A stretch of 64,000 nucleotides of DNA from Cellulomonas xiejunii (GTDB lineage: Bacteria; Actinomycetota; Actinomycetes; Actinomycetales; Cellulomonadaceae): contig NZ_CP101987.1 in NCBI RefSeq assembly GCF_024508315.1, positions 3,968,001 to 4,032,000 on the forward strand. The letters are read 5' to 3'. Every line of letters starts with the position of its first letter. The stretch's first letter is position 1. The notes under the pieces are model-generated. The model did not search any database, was not told the DNA's origin, and saw only the letters and a list, made by a program, of their open reading frames with translations. Below, in pieces: positions 26,663 to 33,921 of this stretch. The position numbers were made by a program, and so were the translations under genes.

Positions 26663-27792
26663 GAGCAACGAGGCTCGTCCGGAACGGGGCCGTGCTGAGC
26701 GCCGCCGCCGCGCTCGCCCTGGCCGGCTGCACGTCAGCCGGCGACCCGTCCCCCACGCCGACGCCCACGCCCGCCGCCGCACCGGACGTCGCGCTGCGGG
26801 ACCTGCCCCGCGCGGGCCTGGCCGTCGGTGTCGCGGTCGCCGGTGGCGGGCACCACGCCGCGGCCGGCTACCCGGACCCGTTCGGCGAGGACGACGCCTA
26901 CCGCGACGTGATCGCCGAGCAGTTCTCGTCCGTGACGCACGAGAACCAGCTCAAGTGGGAGTTCCTGCGGCCCACGCGCGAGGAGTTCCGGTTCGAGGGC
27001 GCGGACGCCGTGATCGACTTCGCGGAGGAGAACGGTCAGCAGGTGCGCGGCCACACCCTGCTGTGGCACTCGCAGAACCCGCGCTGGCTGACCAGCGGCA
27101 CGTTCACGGACGAGGAGATGCGCGCGCTCCTGCAGGAGCACATCGCCACGGTCGTCGGACGCTACAAGGGCCGGATCGTGCACTGGGACGTCGCCAACGA
27201 GATCTTCGACGACTCCGGCGTGCTGCGCACCGAGGAGAACCCGTTCCTTGCGCGCTTCGGCACCGCGATCGTCGCCGACGCCCTGCGCTGGGCGCACGAG
27301 GCCGACCCGGACGCCGTCCTGTACCTCAACGACTTCAACGTCGAGTCCGTCGGCCCCAAGTCCGACGCGTACCTGGCGCTCGCGACCGAGCTGCTCGCGG
27401 CCGGTGCGCCGCTGCACGGGTTCGGCGTCCAGGGCCACCTGTCGACGCAGTACCCGTTCCCGGGTGACCTCGAGACCAACCTGCGGCGCTTCACCGACCT
27501 GGGGCTGGAGGTCGCGATCACCGAGCTCGACGTCCGCGTCCCCGTCGACGGTGCGGGCCGCGCCGAGCCCGACGACGTCGAGAAGCAGGTCGAGTACTAC
27601 GGCCGCGCCGTCGACGCGTGCGTCGCCGTCGAGCGCTGCACGTCCCTCACCCTGTGGGGCGTGACCGACCGTTACTCCTGGGTGCCGGGCTTCTTCGCCG
27701 GAGAGGGCTCCGCGATGGTCCTGGACGAGGACCTCGCCGTGAAGCCCGCGTTCACCGCGGTCGCCGACGCCCTGCGGGGGCCCGACGCCTGA
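26659..27792 (+). CDS. GH10 xylanase, lipoprotein
   Basis: A 377-residue GH10 enzyme that is membrane-anchored rather than secreted. The signal peptide ends in the lipobox LALAGC with Cys24 as lipidation site, followed by a PTPTPT tether. The barrel (about 50-372) has the GHTLLWHSQ motif, acid/base Glu181 in WDVANEIF and nucleophile Glu289 in ITELDVRVP. It has no carbohydrate-binding module, so it probably acts on soluble xylo-oligosaccharides at the cell surface. The start overlaps the GMC gene's stop as ATGA, so the two are translationally coupled, an unusual pairing for a xylanase. Confidence 0.93.
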   Translation: MRATRLVRNGAVLSAAAALALAGCTSAGDPSPTPTPTPAAAPDVALRDLPRAGLAVGVAVAGGGHHAAAGYPDPFGEDDAYRDVIAEQFSSVTHENQLKWEFLRPTREEFRFEGADAVIDFAEENGQQVRGHTLLWHSQNPRWLTSGTFTDEEMRALLQEHIATVVGRYKGRIVHWDVANEIFDDSGVLRTEENPFLARFGTAIVADALRWAHEADPDAVLYLNDFNVESVGPKSDAYLALATELLAAGAPLHGFGVQGHLSTQYPFPGDLETNLRRFTDLGLEVAITELDVRVPVDGAGRAEPDDVEKQVEYYGRAVDACVAVERCTSLTLWGVTDRYSWVPGFFAGEGSAMVLDEDLAVKPAFTAVADALRGPDA

Positions 27793-27906
27793 TCACCCCG
27801 TGGCCCCGGACCGCGCCGGCCGCGGCGCTCCCCGGGCACGCGCAGCAGGGTGCGACGTACGCTCGGGGGACGGCCAGGTCCCCGGGCCCGACGAGAGGGG
27901 CGACCC

Positions 27907-28200
27907 ATGGCGCACGCACCCGACGCACCCGTCGTCGAGCACGACGAGCCCGGACGCCGGTACGTCCTGCGGATCGGCGACGACGAGGTCGGCGAGCTGA
28001 CCTACTCGACCGGCGCCGACCGGGTGGTGCTCGAGCACACGGTCGTCGACGAGTCCCGGCAGGAGAGGGGCCTGGGTTCGCAGCTCGTGGGGTACGCGCT
28101 CGACGACGTGCGGGCCGCCGGGCGGCGCGTCGTCCCGCAGTGCCCGTTCGTCCGCGCCTACGTCGAGCGGAACCCGCAGTACGCGGACCTCGTCGACTGA
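27907..28200 (+). CDS. GNAT-related YjdJ-type small acetyltransferase
   Basis: A 97-residue minimal GNAT protein. It holds the acetyl-CoA-binding core LEHTVVDESRQERGLGSQLVGYALDD in shortened form and a C-terminal CPFVRAYVERNPQYADLVD, as in the YjdJ/GTPase-associated small N-acetyltransferase family (PF14542 type). The substrate is unknown. The ATG at 27907 has GAGAGGGG upstream. It lies 114 bp after the xylanase with the same orientation but is probably independent. Confidence 0.85.
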   Translation: MAHAPDAPVVEHDEPGRRYVLRIGDDEVGELTYSTGADRVVLEHTVVDESRQERGLGSQLVGYALDDVRAAGRRVVPQCPFVRAYVERNPQYADLVD

Positions 28201-28242
28201 CGAGGACCCGATCGTGACGCAGGGCTCCTGACGCCGGCTCGC

Positions 28243-28653
28243 TCAGTAGCGGCCGTTGACGTTCGCCGTGCTCCTGCTCCAGCCGTTCGAGGCGCTGACC
28301 TTGGCGAAGATCTCGTCGCCGCCCTCCGGGTCCTCGTTGAGCGTGCCGTGCCACACGAGCGTCTCCATGGCGAAGTTACTGCCCAGGACGGTGGTGGCGA
28401 GCGAGACACCGAGGTCGTCGTTGAAGACGGGGTCGTCCCCGATCAGCCGCATGCCCACGGTCGTCGTCGGTCCGGCGTCGTGCACGTGGCCCGTGACGAT
28501 CACGATGTAGTAACCCGGATGGAATGGCGACGGGCTGATGTAGAGCTCGGCGTGGGAGCTGGCGGCTGCGGCGGGCACTGCCGAGAGGACGGCGGTGGAA
28601 CCGGCCAGGGCGACGACCGTCGCGGCGGCGGCGAGCCTGTGTCGTCGATGCAT
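28243..28653 (-). CDS. Secreted hypothetical protein
   Basis: A 136-residue protein with a clear signal peptide (about 1-31, ending AAAA) and a small beta-rich mature part (for example YYIVIVTGHVHDAG). No catalytic motif or family is recognised. The ATG at 28653 has GAGGAGG upstream. The mature part begins ASSHAELYISPSPFHPG, and its repeated Ser/Pro near the N-terminus may be exposed. Export suggests a cell-surface or matrix role. Confidence 0.75.
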   Translation of the reverse strand: MHRRHRLAAAATVVALAGSTAVLSAVPAAAASSHAELYISPSPFHPGYYIVIVTGHVHDAGPTTTVGMRLIGDDPVFNDDLGVSLATTVLGSNFAMETLVWHGTLNEDPEGGDEIFAKVSASNGWSRSTANVNGRY

Positions 28654-28772
28654 GAGGACCTCCTCGGACGGGTGGCCGCCTCGTCGCGGCCTACGAGGAG
28701 GAGCGCACGCCGGACCGGGGAGATACCTGGGTGCGACTCGACCTGGGCGTCGGTCGCCTGCCACCGGTGCGC

Positions 28773-29315
28773 TCAGCGACCCGCGACCTCCCGCGCCGCC
28801 TGCTCGATGCGCGCGGTGTGCGCGGCCCACTCGGCAGGGCTGCGGCTCGACACGTTCGGGTCGTCGGCGACCAGCCCCGCGTGCCGGGCGACCTCCGCCA
28901 GGAGGTGCTCGAGGACCTGGTGCAGGGTCACGCGCCGACGCTCGCCCCACCACGGGACGTCACCGACCGCGTCGATGGGCAGCGCGTCGACGGTGGCGTC
29001 GGCGTGCTCGGCCGAGTGCTCCCACAGGTCGAGCACCGACGCGCGGCTCTCGTCCGCCGGCACCCACAGGTCGGCGTCCGGCTCCGCGTCGTCGGCGAAC
29101 CAGGGCAGCTCACGCGGGCTGGGGCGGCCGAAGACCTCGCCGAGGTAGCCGACCTGGACGCTCGCGACGTGCTTGACCAGCCCGAGCAGGTTCGTCCCCG
29201 TGCCGGTCAGCGGGCGGCGCACGTCGTACTCGTCGAGCCCGTCGAGCTTGCCGACCAGCCCGTCACGCTGGCCACGCAGGTACCGGTGCAGCGTGGTCTT
29301 GGCGTCGGCGTCCAT
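28773..29315 (-). CDS. DinB-family protein (DUF664)
   Basis: A 180-residue four-helix-bundle protein of the DinB/DUF664 family, metal-dependent proteins that include thiol transferases. The VKHVASVQVGYLGEVFGRP segment carries the family's first metal-binding His, and HQVLEHLLAEVARHAG carries two more. A start at a GTG a few codons upstream is also possible. A second member lies at 54640-55224, sharing the RRPLTxTGTNLLGLVKH motif, so this is a paralogous pair in the window. Confidence 0.88.
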   Translation of the reverse strand: MDADAKTTLHRYLRGQRDGLVGKLDGLDEYDVRRPLTGTGTNLLGLVKHVASVQVGYLGEVFGRPSPRELPWFADDAEPDADLWVPADESRASVLDLWEHSAEHADATVDALPIDAVGDVPWWGERRRVTLHQVLEHLLAEVARHAGLVADDPNVSSRSPAEWAAHTARIEQAAREVAGR

Positions 29316-29429
29316 GCCGGCCACGATGACACCGGGGTCCGACACCGTCGCGAGCGTCGCGCCGGACGCCAGGGCCCCACCACGCACGACCGCCCCGGCA
29401 AAGAGGTGTCACGGGCGGCGGTGCGTCCC

Positions 29430-29435
29430 GATACT
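29430..29435 (+). promoter_or_regulatory. Candidate -10 element (leaderless) of the Fic-module upstream gene
   Basis: GATACT within TCCCGATACTG, ending 7 bases before the ATG at 29443. If it is a sigma-A -10 box, transcription would start at or next to the start codon. The same TCCCGATACTG recurs at 30203-30213 before the antitoxin-like gene. Confidence 0.45.
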
Positions 29436-29442
29436 GTCCGTC

Positions 29443-30159
29443 ATGCCCGATGCGTCCCGCCGACGTCCGCCCGCCCCCTCGTCCCTGACGTGGGCCGACG
29501 TCGCCCCCGACCGGCACCCGTTCGACGCCGGGGCTGCACCGGCGGTCGTCCGCCGTCTGCCGCCGGCGGCGGCCGTGCCCCGGTCCGCGCGCGGCGGACG
29601 CGGCCTCGGCGGCAAGCAGTCGACCGGCGACGACTGGGTCGACCGGATGAGCCTGGCGCTCGTCGCGCACTACGGCCCGTGGGCGTCCGGCTGGTCCTGG
29701 GGCCGCGGGGAGTCCGTGCACGACGGCGGCCCCGTCGCCGCCTGGTGCTGCCCGCAGCACTCGATCACGTCGCGGAGCGCCACCCTGACGACAGTCGCGA
29801 CGGCGCTGGTGGAGTGGCGGTCCTGGCTGGAGGAGCTCGACGAGCGGTTCGGCCGGTTCCTGCCCGCCGCACCCGACGCCGGCCCCGGTGAGGTGCTCGC
29901 CGTGTGGGAGCGGGCCGTCGCGGACCTCGTCACCGCGGTCGTGGAGCGGACGAACGCCGAGAGCGGCTGGTACCGCCACTGCCGGCAGGTGCTCGGCTGG
30001 TTCCTGTCCGCCGCCGGGGTCCCGGAGCGCGAGCACCGCGCGCTGCTCGACGAGGCCCTCGACGGCCGGTTCCACAGCTGGTCGGAGCCGGCACCAGGTG
30101 TCGTCGAGGGCGTCGCCGGGCGGCTTGCCACGACCATGGCCCGGCGGGCCGGCGGCTGA
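29443..30159 (+). CDS. Fic-module upstream protein, function unknown
   Basis: A 238-residue soluble protein. The N-terminus is Arg/Pro-rich. The middle contains LGGKQSTGDDWVDRMSLALV and a Trp-rich HYGPWASGWSWGRGE. The C-terminal half is helical and ends LLDEALDGRFHSWSEP, then a final helix VEGVAGRLATTMARR. That tail is clearly related to the 48-residue protein encoded next (LLDDAIGGRFSSWTTP), but its last helix lacks that protein's Ser/Glu/Gly inhibitory residues. No family is recognised. Its position before the antitoxin and fic genes suggests a role in the same module. Confidence 0.6.
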   Translation: MPDASRRRPPAPSSLTWADVAPDRHPFDAGAAPAVVRRLPPAAAVPRSARGGRGLGGKQSTGDDWVDRMSLALVAHYGPWASGWSWGRGESVHDGGPVAAWCCPQHSITSRSATLTTVATALVEWRSWLEELDERFGRFLPAAPDAGPGEVLAVWERAVADLVTAVVERTNAESGWYRHCRQVLGWFLSAAGVPEREHRALLDEALDGRFHSWSEPAPGVVEGVAGRLATTMARRAGG

Positions 30160-30212
30160 GTATCGGTACCGTCACCCGATCCTCGACGTGCTGGCCGAAC
30201 GGTCCCGATACT
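30159..30212. repeat. Inverted repeat before the antitoxin-like gene
   Basis: AGTATCGGTACC (30159-30170) and GGTCCCGATACT (30201-30212) are reverse complements at 11 of 12 positions, separated by 30 bases. The right arm includes the candidate -10 box at 30207-30212. It could be an operator or a weak read-through hairpin. Confidence 0.5.
30207..30212 (+). promoter_or_regulatory. Candidate -10 element (leaderless) of the antitoxin-fic unit
   Basis: GATACT ending 6 bases before the GTG at 30219, in the same sequence context (TCCCGATACTG) as the site at 29430. A transcript starting at the GTG would be leaderless. Confidence 0.45.
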
Positions 30213-30218
30213 GACCGC

Positions 30219-30365
30219 GTGGACGAGAGCCCTGACGACACCGACGGGCTGCTGGACGACGCCATCGGTGGGCGGTTCTCCAGCTGGACGACGCCATCGG
30301 AGACGGACGTCGCGGGGATCGCGTCGCGGCTCGCCGAGGGAGCGCTCGGACGGCGTCGTGCCTGA
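30219..30365 (+). CDS. VbhA-like Fic antitoxin (candidate)
   Basis: A 48-residue acidic protein from a GTG at 30219. Its C-terminal helix contains Ser36-Arg-Leu-Ala-Glu40-Gly41, which fits the Fic-inhibitory motif (S/T)xxxE(G/N) of class I Fic antitoxins such as VbhA. In those, the Glu blocks ATP binding by the toxin. The gene overlaps the start of the fic gene by 8 bp, the usual antitoxin-toxin order. The first 30 residues (LLDDAIGGRFSSWTTP) repeat the tail of the upstream 238-residue protein. An 18-bp direct repeat, out of frame, lies inside it. The size and motif fit; the assignment is inferred. Confidence 0.6.
   Translation: MDESPDDTDGLLDDAIGGRFSSWTTPSETDVAGIASRLAEGALGRRRA
30251..30300 (+). 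repeat. 18-bp direct repeat inside the antitoxin-like gene
   Basis: GCTGGACGACGCCATCGG occurs at 30251-30268 and again at 30283-30300. The offset of 32 bp is not a multiple of 3. Deletion between the copies would remove 32 bp and frameshift the small gene. Confidence 0.8.
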
Positions 30366-31014
30366 CCACCTGCTCGACTGGTGGCGCGTCCGCGACGAGG
30401 TCGGCTGGTCCACCGCGGCACACCACGTCACGGGTCCGGTCCGCGGGGACCGGGACGGGTTCCTCGACGTCGTGCGAGCGACGGCTGCACGCGACGCGCA
30501 CCGTGCTGCCCGCCTGGAGGCCGCGCTCCACCTGGCGGGTGGCACCGCGGACGCCGGGCAGCCCTTGACGCTCGACGTCCTGACGGGCTGGCAGCGCGTG
30601 GTGCTCGGTGTCCCGACGGTCGACTTCCGCACCGGGCCCGCCTACGCCAAGGGTGGCCGCGAGCGGTACGGGCTCGAGCCGACGACCCGCGCGCGGTTCG
30701 AGCAGTGCCTGGCCGAGGCGGCGGACCCCCGGGTCCCCCTGCCGGCGCGCGCCGCGCGCGTCCACCTCGACGTGTGCTTCGTGCACCCGTTCCCCGACGG
30801 CAACGGCCGCGCGGCGCTGCTGTCCATGTACGCGGTGCTGCGCCGCGAGGGCGTGGTTCCGGACCAGGCCGCGCCGGCGGTCACGATCGTCCGCCGCGCG
30901 GACGACGCGCCCGGCGCCCGCTCCTTCGTGCGTCTCGTCGAGGTGCTCGTCGGGTCGACCCGTCGCCGAGCGTCAGGAGTGCCGTCGGGCACGAGCGCGT
31001 TCTCTCACGGGTGA
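30358..31014 (+). CDS. Fic-domain protein (putative AMPylating toxin)
   Basis: A 218-residue Fic protein. The active-site loop HPFPDGNGR (residues 142-150) matches HxFx(D/E)GNGR: His is the general base, Asp holds the metal, and the Gly-Asn-Gly-Arg loop holds the ATP phosphates. It would transfer AMP to a target protein. The inhibitory motif is not within it but in the small gene upstream, which makes it a class I system. The GTG at 30358 overlaps the antitoxin stop. The target is unknown; DNA gyrase and topoisomerase IV are targets of some bacterial Fic toxins. Confidence 0.85.
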   Translation: MPDHLLDWWRVRDEVGWSTAAHHVTGPVRGDRDGFLDVVRATAARDAHRAARLEAALHLAGGTADAGQPLTLDVLTGWQRVVLGVPTVDFRTGPAYAKGGRERYGLEPTTRARFEQCLAEAADPRVPLPARAARVHLDVCFVHPFPDGNGRAALLSMYAVLRREGVVPDQAAPAVTIVRRADDAPGARSFVRLVEVLVGSTRRRASGVPSGTSAFSHG

Positions 31015-31027
31015 CCTGCGCACCACG

Positions 31028-31531
31028 TCAGCGAACGTGGCGCACCTCGGCGAGGTCCAGACGCTCGTCGACGAAGCGCGCGCCGTCAGGAAGGAATCCG
31101 TTGCGCTCGTAGAACCGCCGCGCACGCGGGTTGCTCTCGGCGACCCAGAGCTGAGCCGGCGTCCCCGGTGCCAGGACGGCGTCGAGCAGGACCTGGCCGA
31201 TGCCTGTCCCATGGTGTGCCGCAAGCACGTAGAGCGAGAACAGCTCGCTGTCGCGCACCGGCTGGTGATCCCCGACCTGCCGCCCGGCGCCGCCGATGGC
31301 GATCCCGACGACCTGCCCGCCGGCCTCAGCCACCGTCACCTCTGCTCCGCCGTCGAGCCAGCGTTGCCAGGTCACGGTCCGCCGCTCCAGCGTGTCGGAC
31401 TCCCAGTGTGCTGCCGGGAGCAGTCCGGAGTACGTCTCGACCCACGACGTGTGGTGGACGTTCGCGCAGCCGGCCGCGTCACCGGGCGTGGCGGCACGGA
31501 TGACGACGGGTACACCGGGCACGGAGCGCAC
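31028..31531 (-). CDS. GNAT-family N-acetyltransferase
   Basis: A 167-residue GNAT enzyme. The strand ELFSLYVLAAHHGTGIGQVLL contains the acetyl-CoA loop HHGTGIGQ, followed by LWVAESNPRARRFYERNGF, the family's C-terminal strand-helix. The GTG at 31531 gives the full N-terminal fold. The C-terminus DERLDLAEVRHVR fits this subgroup. It is divergent from the ABC transporter and convergent with fic. The substrate is unknown. Confidence 0.9.
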   Translation of the reverse strand: MRSVPGVPVVIRAATPGDAAGCANVHHTSWVETYSGLLPAAHWESDTLERRTVTWQRWLDGGAEVTVAEAGGQVVGIAIGGAGRQVGDHQPVRDSELFSLYVLAAHHGTGIGQVLLDAVLAPGTPAQLWVAESNPRARRFYERNGFLPDGARFVDERLDLAEVRHVR

Positions 31532-31688
31532 GGGGCCATCCTGCCCTCATCACGGGCACTGGACCACGGAGTTCCGCGGTGCGCCTGATCGGGAGGGGCG
31601 CCCGTCGTCCTGCCGTGCGGCATCGGCCGTCCGGCGCAATGCTGGACCCGCAGGTTCCGTGGGACGACGACGACCGACGGGAGCAGGC

Positions 31689-32966
31689 ATGGCGTCACAG
31701 GCATCGCTGATGTCGGCAGGGCTGAGCCGCCGCGGGTTCCTCCGTGGGGTCGGGGTCGCCGGTGCCGGCCTCGCGCTCGCGTCCTGTGCGCGGTCCTCGT
31801 CCGGGTCGCGGACGACCGAGATCGTCTTCCACCAGTCGAAGCCCGAGGTCATCGACTACTTCGACGACCTCATCGAGCAGTTCCACCAGTCGCAGTCCCG
31901 CGTGCGTGTGCGGCACGACGCCACGTCGAACCTGGCCGGGACGTTCGTGCGGGAGTCCCCGCCGGACATCGGCTGCCTCAACTACAACTTCGAGGTCTCG
32001 CGGTACGTGGAGCGTGGGGCGCTCAGCGACCTCGGTGACATGCCGGAGGCCGGCCGTGTGCTCGGCGAGCTGCAGCCCCTGATCGAGGTCACGGCGAGCT
32101 ACCCCGAGCGCACCAGCGTGATCCCGTACTCCCTGATGGCGGCGGCCGTGCTCTACAACCGGGAGATGTTCGCCGGGCTGGGGCTGTCCCCGCCGACGAC
32201 GTGGGACGAGCTCGTGGCCGTGTGCGAGGCGTTCACCGAGGCGGGGATCACGCCGGTCTACAGCACGTTCAAGGACCCGTGGACGATCGCGCAGGGCCCG
32301 TTCGACTACACGGTCGGCGGCATGCTCGACACCACGGACCTCTTCAGCCGCCTCAAGGCGCAGGGTGCCGACGACGGGCCGGTCACGTTCGCCGACGAGC
32401 TGCTCGAGCCGGTCCAGCGGATGCAGGAGCTGCTCGCGTACACGAACGACGACGCCGCGAGCCGCGGGTACGGCGACGGCAACCTCGCGTTCGCGAACGG
32501 TGAGTCGGCCATGTACCTGCAGGGGCCCTGGGCCATCGGGGAGATCGCGAAGACCAACCCCGACCTGGACGTCGGCGCGTTCCCCCTGCCGGTGACGAAC
32601 GACCCGGCGGACCGCAAGGTGCGGGTCAACATCGACCTCGCGCTGTGGATCCCGGAGGGCTCCACCAAGAAGGAGGCGGCGCGGGAGTTCCTGTCGTTCC
32701 TCATGCAGCCGGAGATCATCGACGCCTACAACGCGCACGCCCTGGGCTTCGGCGTCACGCAGGACGCCGCCCCGGTGACGGACCCGACGCTCGTCGAGCT
32801 GAGGGAGTACTACGACCGCGCCGACTTCTACCTGGGCGCTTCCCAGCTGGTCCCGCAGTCGATCCCGCTGCAGAACTACACGCAGTCGCTCGCGTCGGGG
32901 GCGGACCCGCGGCCCGTCCTGCGGACGCTCGACGCCGACTGGCAGCGGCTGGCCTTCCGGTCCTGA
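31689..32966 (+). CDS. Sugar ABC transporter substrate-binding lipoprotein
   Basis: A 425-residue extracellular solute-binding protein of the carbohydrate (MalE/UgpB-like) class. The N-terminus has a twin-arginine-type motif (SRRGFLRGVG) and a lipobox LALASC, so it may be exported folded and lipid-anchored. The mature part shows the usual EIVFHQSKPEVIDYF start, a Trp/Tyr-rich binding cleft (WTIAQGPFDYTVGG, MYLQGPWAIGEIAK) and the C-terminal lobe. It is the first gene of a three-gene importer. The sugar is not evident; oligosaccharides from xylan or cellulose are likely given the surroundings. Confidence 0.92.
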   Translation: MASQASLMSAGLSRRGFLRGVGVAGAGLALASCARSSSGSRTTEIVFHQSKPEVIDYFDDLIEQFHQSQSRVRVRHDATSNLAGTFVRESPPDIGCLNYNFEVSRYVERGALSDLGDMPEAGRVLGELQPLIEVTASYPERTSVIPYSLMAAAVLYNREMFAGLGLSPPTTWDELVAVCEAFTEAGITPVYSTFKDPWTIAQGPFDYTVGGMLDTTDLFSRLKAQGADDGPVTFADELLEPVQRMQELLAYTNDDAASRGYGDGNLAFANGESAMYLQGPWAIGEIAKTNPDLDVGAFPLPVTNDPADRKVRVNIDLALWIPEGSTKKEAAREFLSFLMQPEIIDAYNAHALGFGVTQDAAPVTDPTLVELREYYDRADFYLGASQLVPQSIPLQNYTQSLASGADPRPVLRTLDADWQRLAFRS

Positions 32967-32994
32967 CACCCCCGACGACGACGAGAGGCACCTC

Positions 32995-33921
32995 ATGGCC
33001 AGCGCCACAGCGACCCGACCAGGGAGCAGCGACGTCACCGCCGGGCCGAGGACGGACCGCCGCCCGCCCGTCCCCCGGACCTTCTACCTCTTCCTCGTCC
33101 CCACGCTCGTCCTGTTCACGTTGTCCATCACGTTGCCGGCGGTCATGGGCATCACGCTGAGCTTCACCGACTCGGTGGGGTTCGGGGAGTTCCAGTTCAC
33201 CGGGCTGACCAACTACGTGGCGCTCTTCCAGGACCCGGCCATCCGCAGCTCGTACCTCTTCACGATCGGCTTCGCCCTCGTCACCGTGCTGCTGGTCAAC
33301 GTCCTCGCGTTCCTGCTCGCCGTCGGCCTGACCGCGCGGATCCGCGCCAAGGTCGCGCTGCGCGCCGTGTTCGTGCTGCCCATGGTGATCTCGGGCATCG
33401 TCATCGCCTACGTCTTCAACTTCCTGTTCTCCAACTCGATCCCGCAGCTGGGGCAGGCGACCGGCATCACGTTCCTCGAGCAGAGCCTGCTGGCGGACCC
33501 CGACCTGGCCTGGGTGACGATCGTCGTGGTCACCGCGTGGCAGGCGGTGCCCAGCGCCCTGCTGATCTACATCGCGGGCATCCTGTCGATCCCGGGCGAG
33601 GTCTACGAGGCCGCGGCGATGGACGGGGCGTCCGCCCGCCGACGGCTCGTGTCCATCACGCTGCCGCTGGTCGCGGGCTACGTCGTCATCAACATGGTCA
33701 TCGGCTTCAAGAACTTCCTCAACGCCTACGACATCATCGTCGGCCTCACCAACGGCGGCCCGGGCACGGCGACCCGCAGCGTCGCCATGACGATCTTCAC
33801 CGGCTTCACCGGCGGTGACTACGCCTACCAGATGGCCAACGCGACGATCTTCTTCCTCATCGCCGTGGTGCTCGCCGTCGCCCAGCTGCGCCTCACCCGC
33901 GGAAGGAGCGCGCTGTCATGA
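32995..33921 (+). CDS. Sugar ABC transporter permease 1
   Basis: A 308-residue inner-membrane permease of the MalF/LacF type with about six helices. The cytoplasmic EAA loop is EVYEAAAMDGASARRRLVSI, followed by LPLVAGYV, the site of contact with the ATPase. A long basic N-terminus precedes the first helix, as is usual. It follows the binding protein by 28 bp and overlaps the next permease as ATGA (33918-33921), so the operon is translationally coupled. Confidence 0.95.
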   Translation: MASATATRPGSSDVTAGPRTDRRPPVPRTFYLFLVPTLVLFTLSITLPAVMGITLSFTDSVGFGEFQFTGLTNYVALFQDPAIRSSYLFTIGFALVTVLLVNVLAFLLAVGLTARIRAKVALRAVFVLPMVISGIVIAYVFNFLFSNSIPQLGQATGITFLEQSLLADPDLAWVTIVVVTAWQAVPSALLIYIAGILSIPGEVYEAAAMDGASARRRLVSITLPLVAGYVVINMVIGFKNFLNAYDIIVGLTNGGPGTATRSVAMTIFTGFTGGDYAYQMANATIFFLIAVVLAVAQLRLTRGRSALS

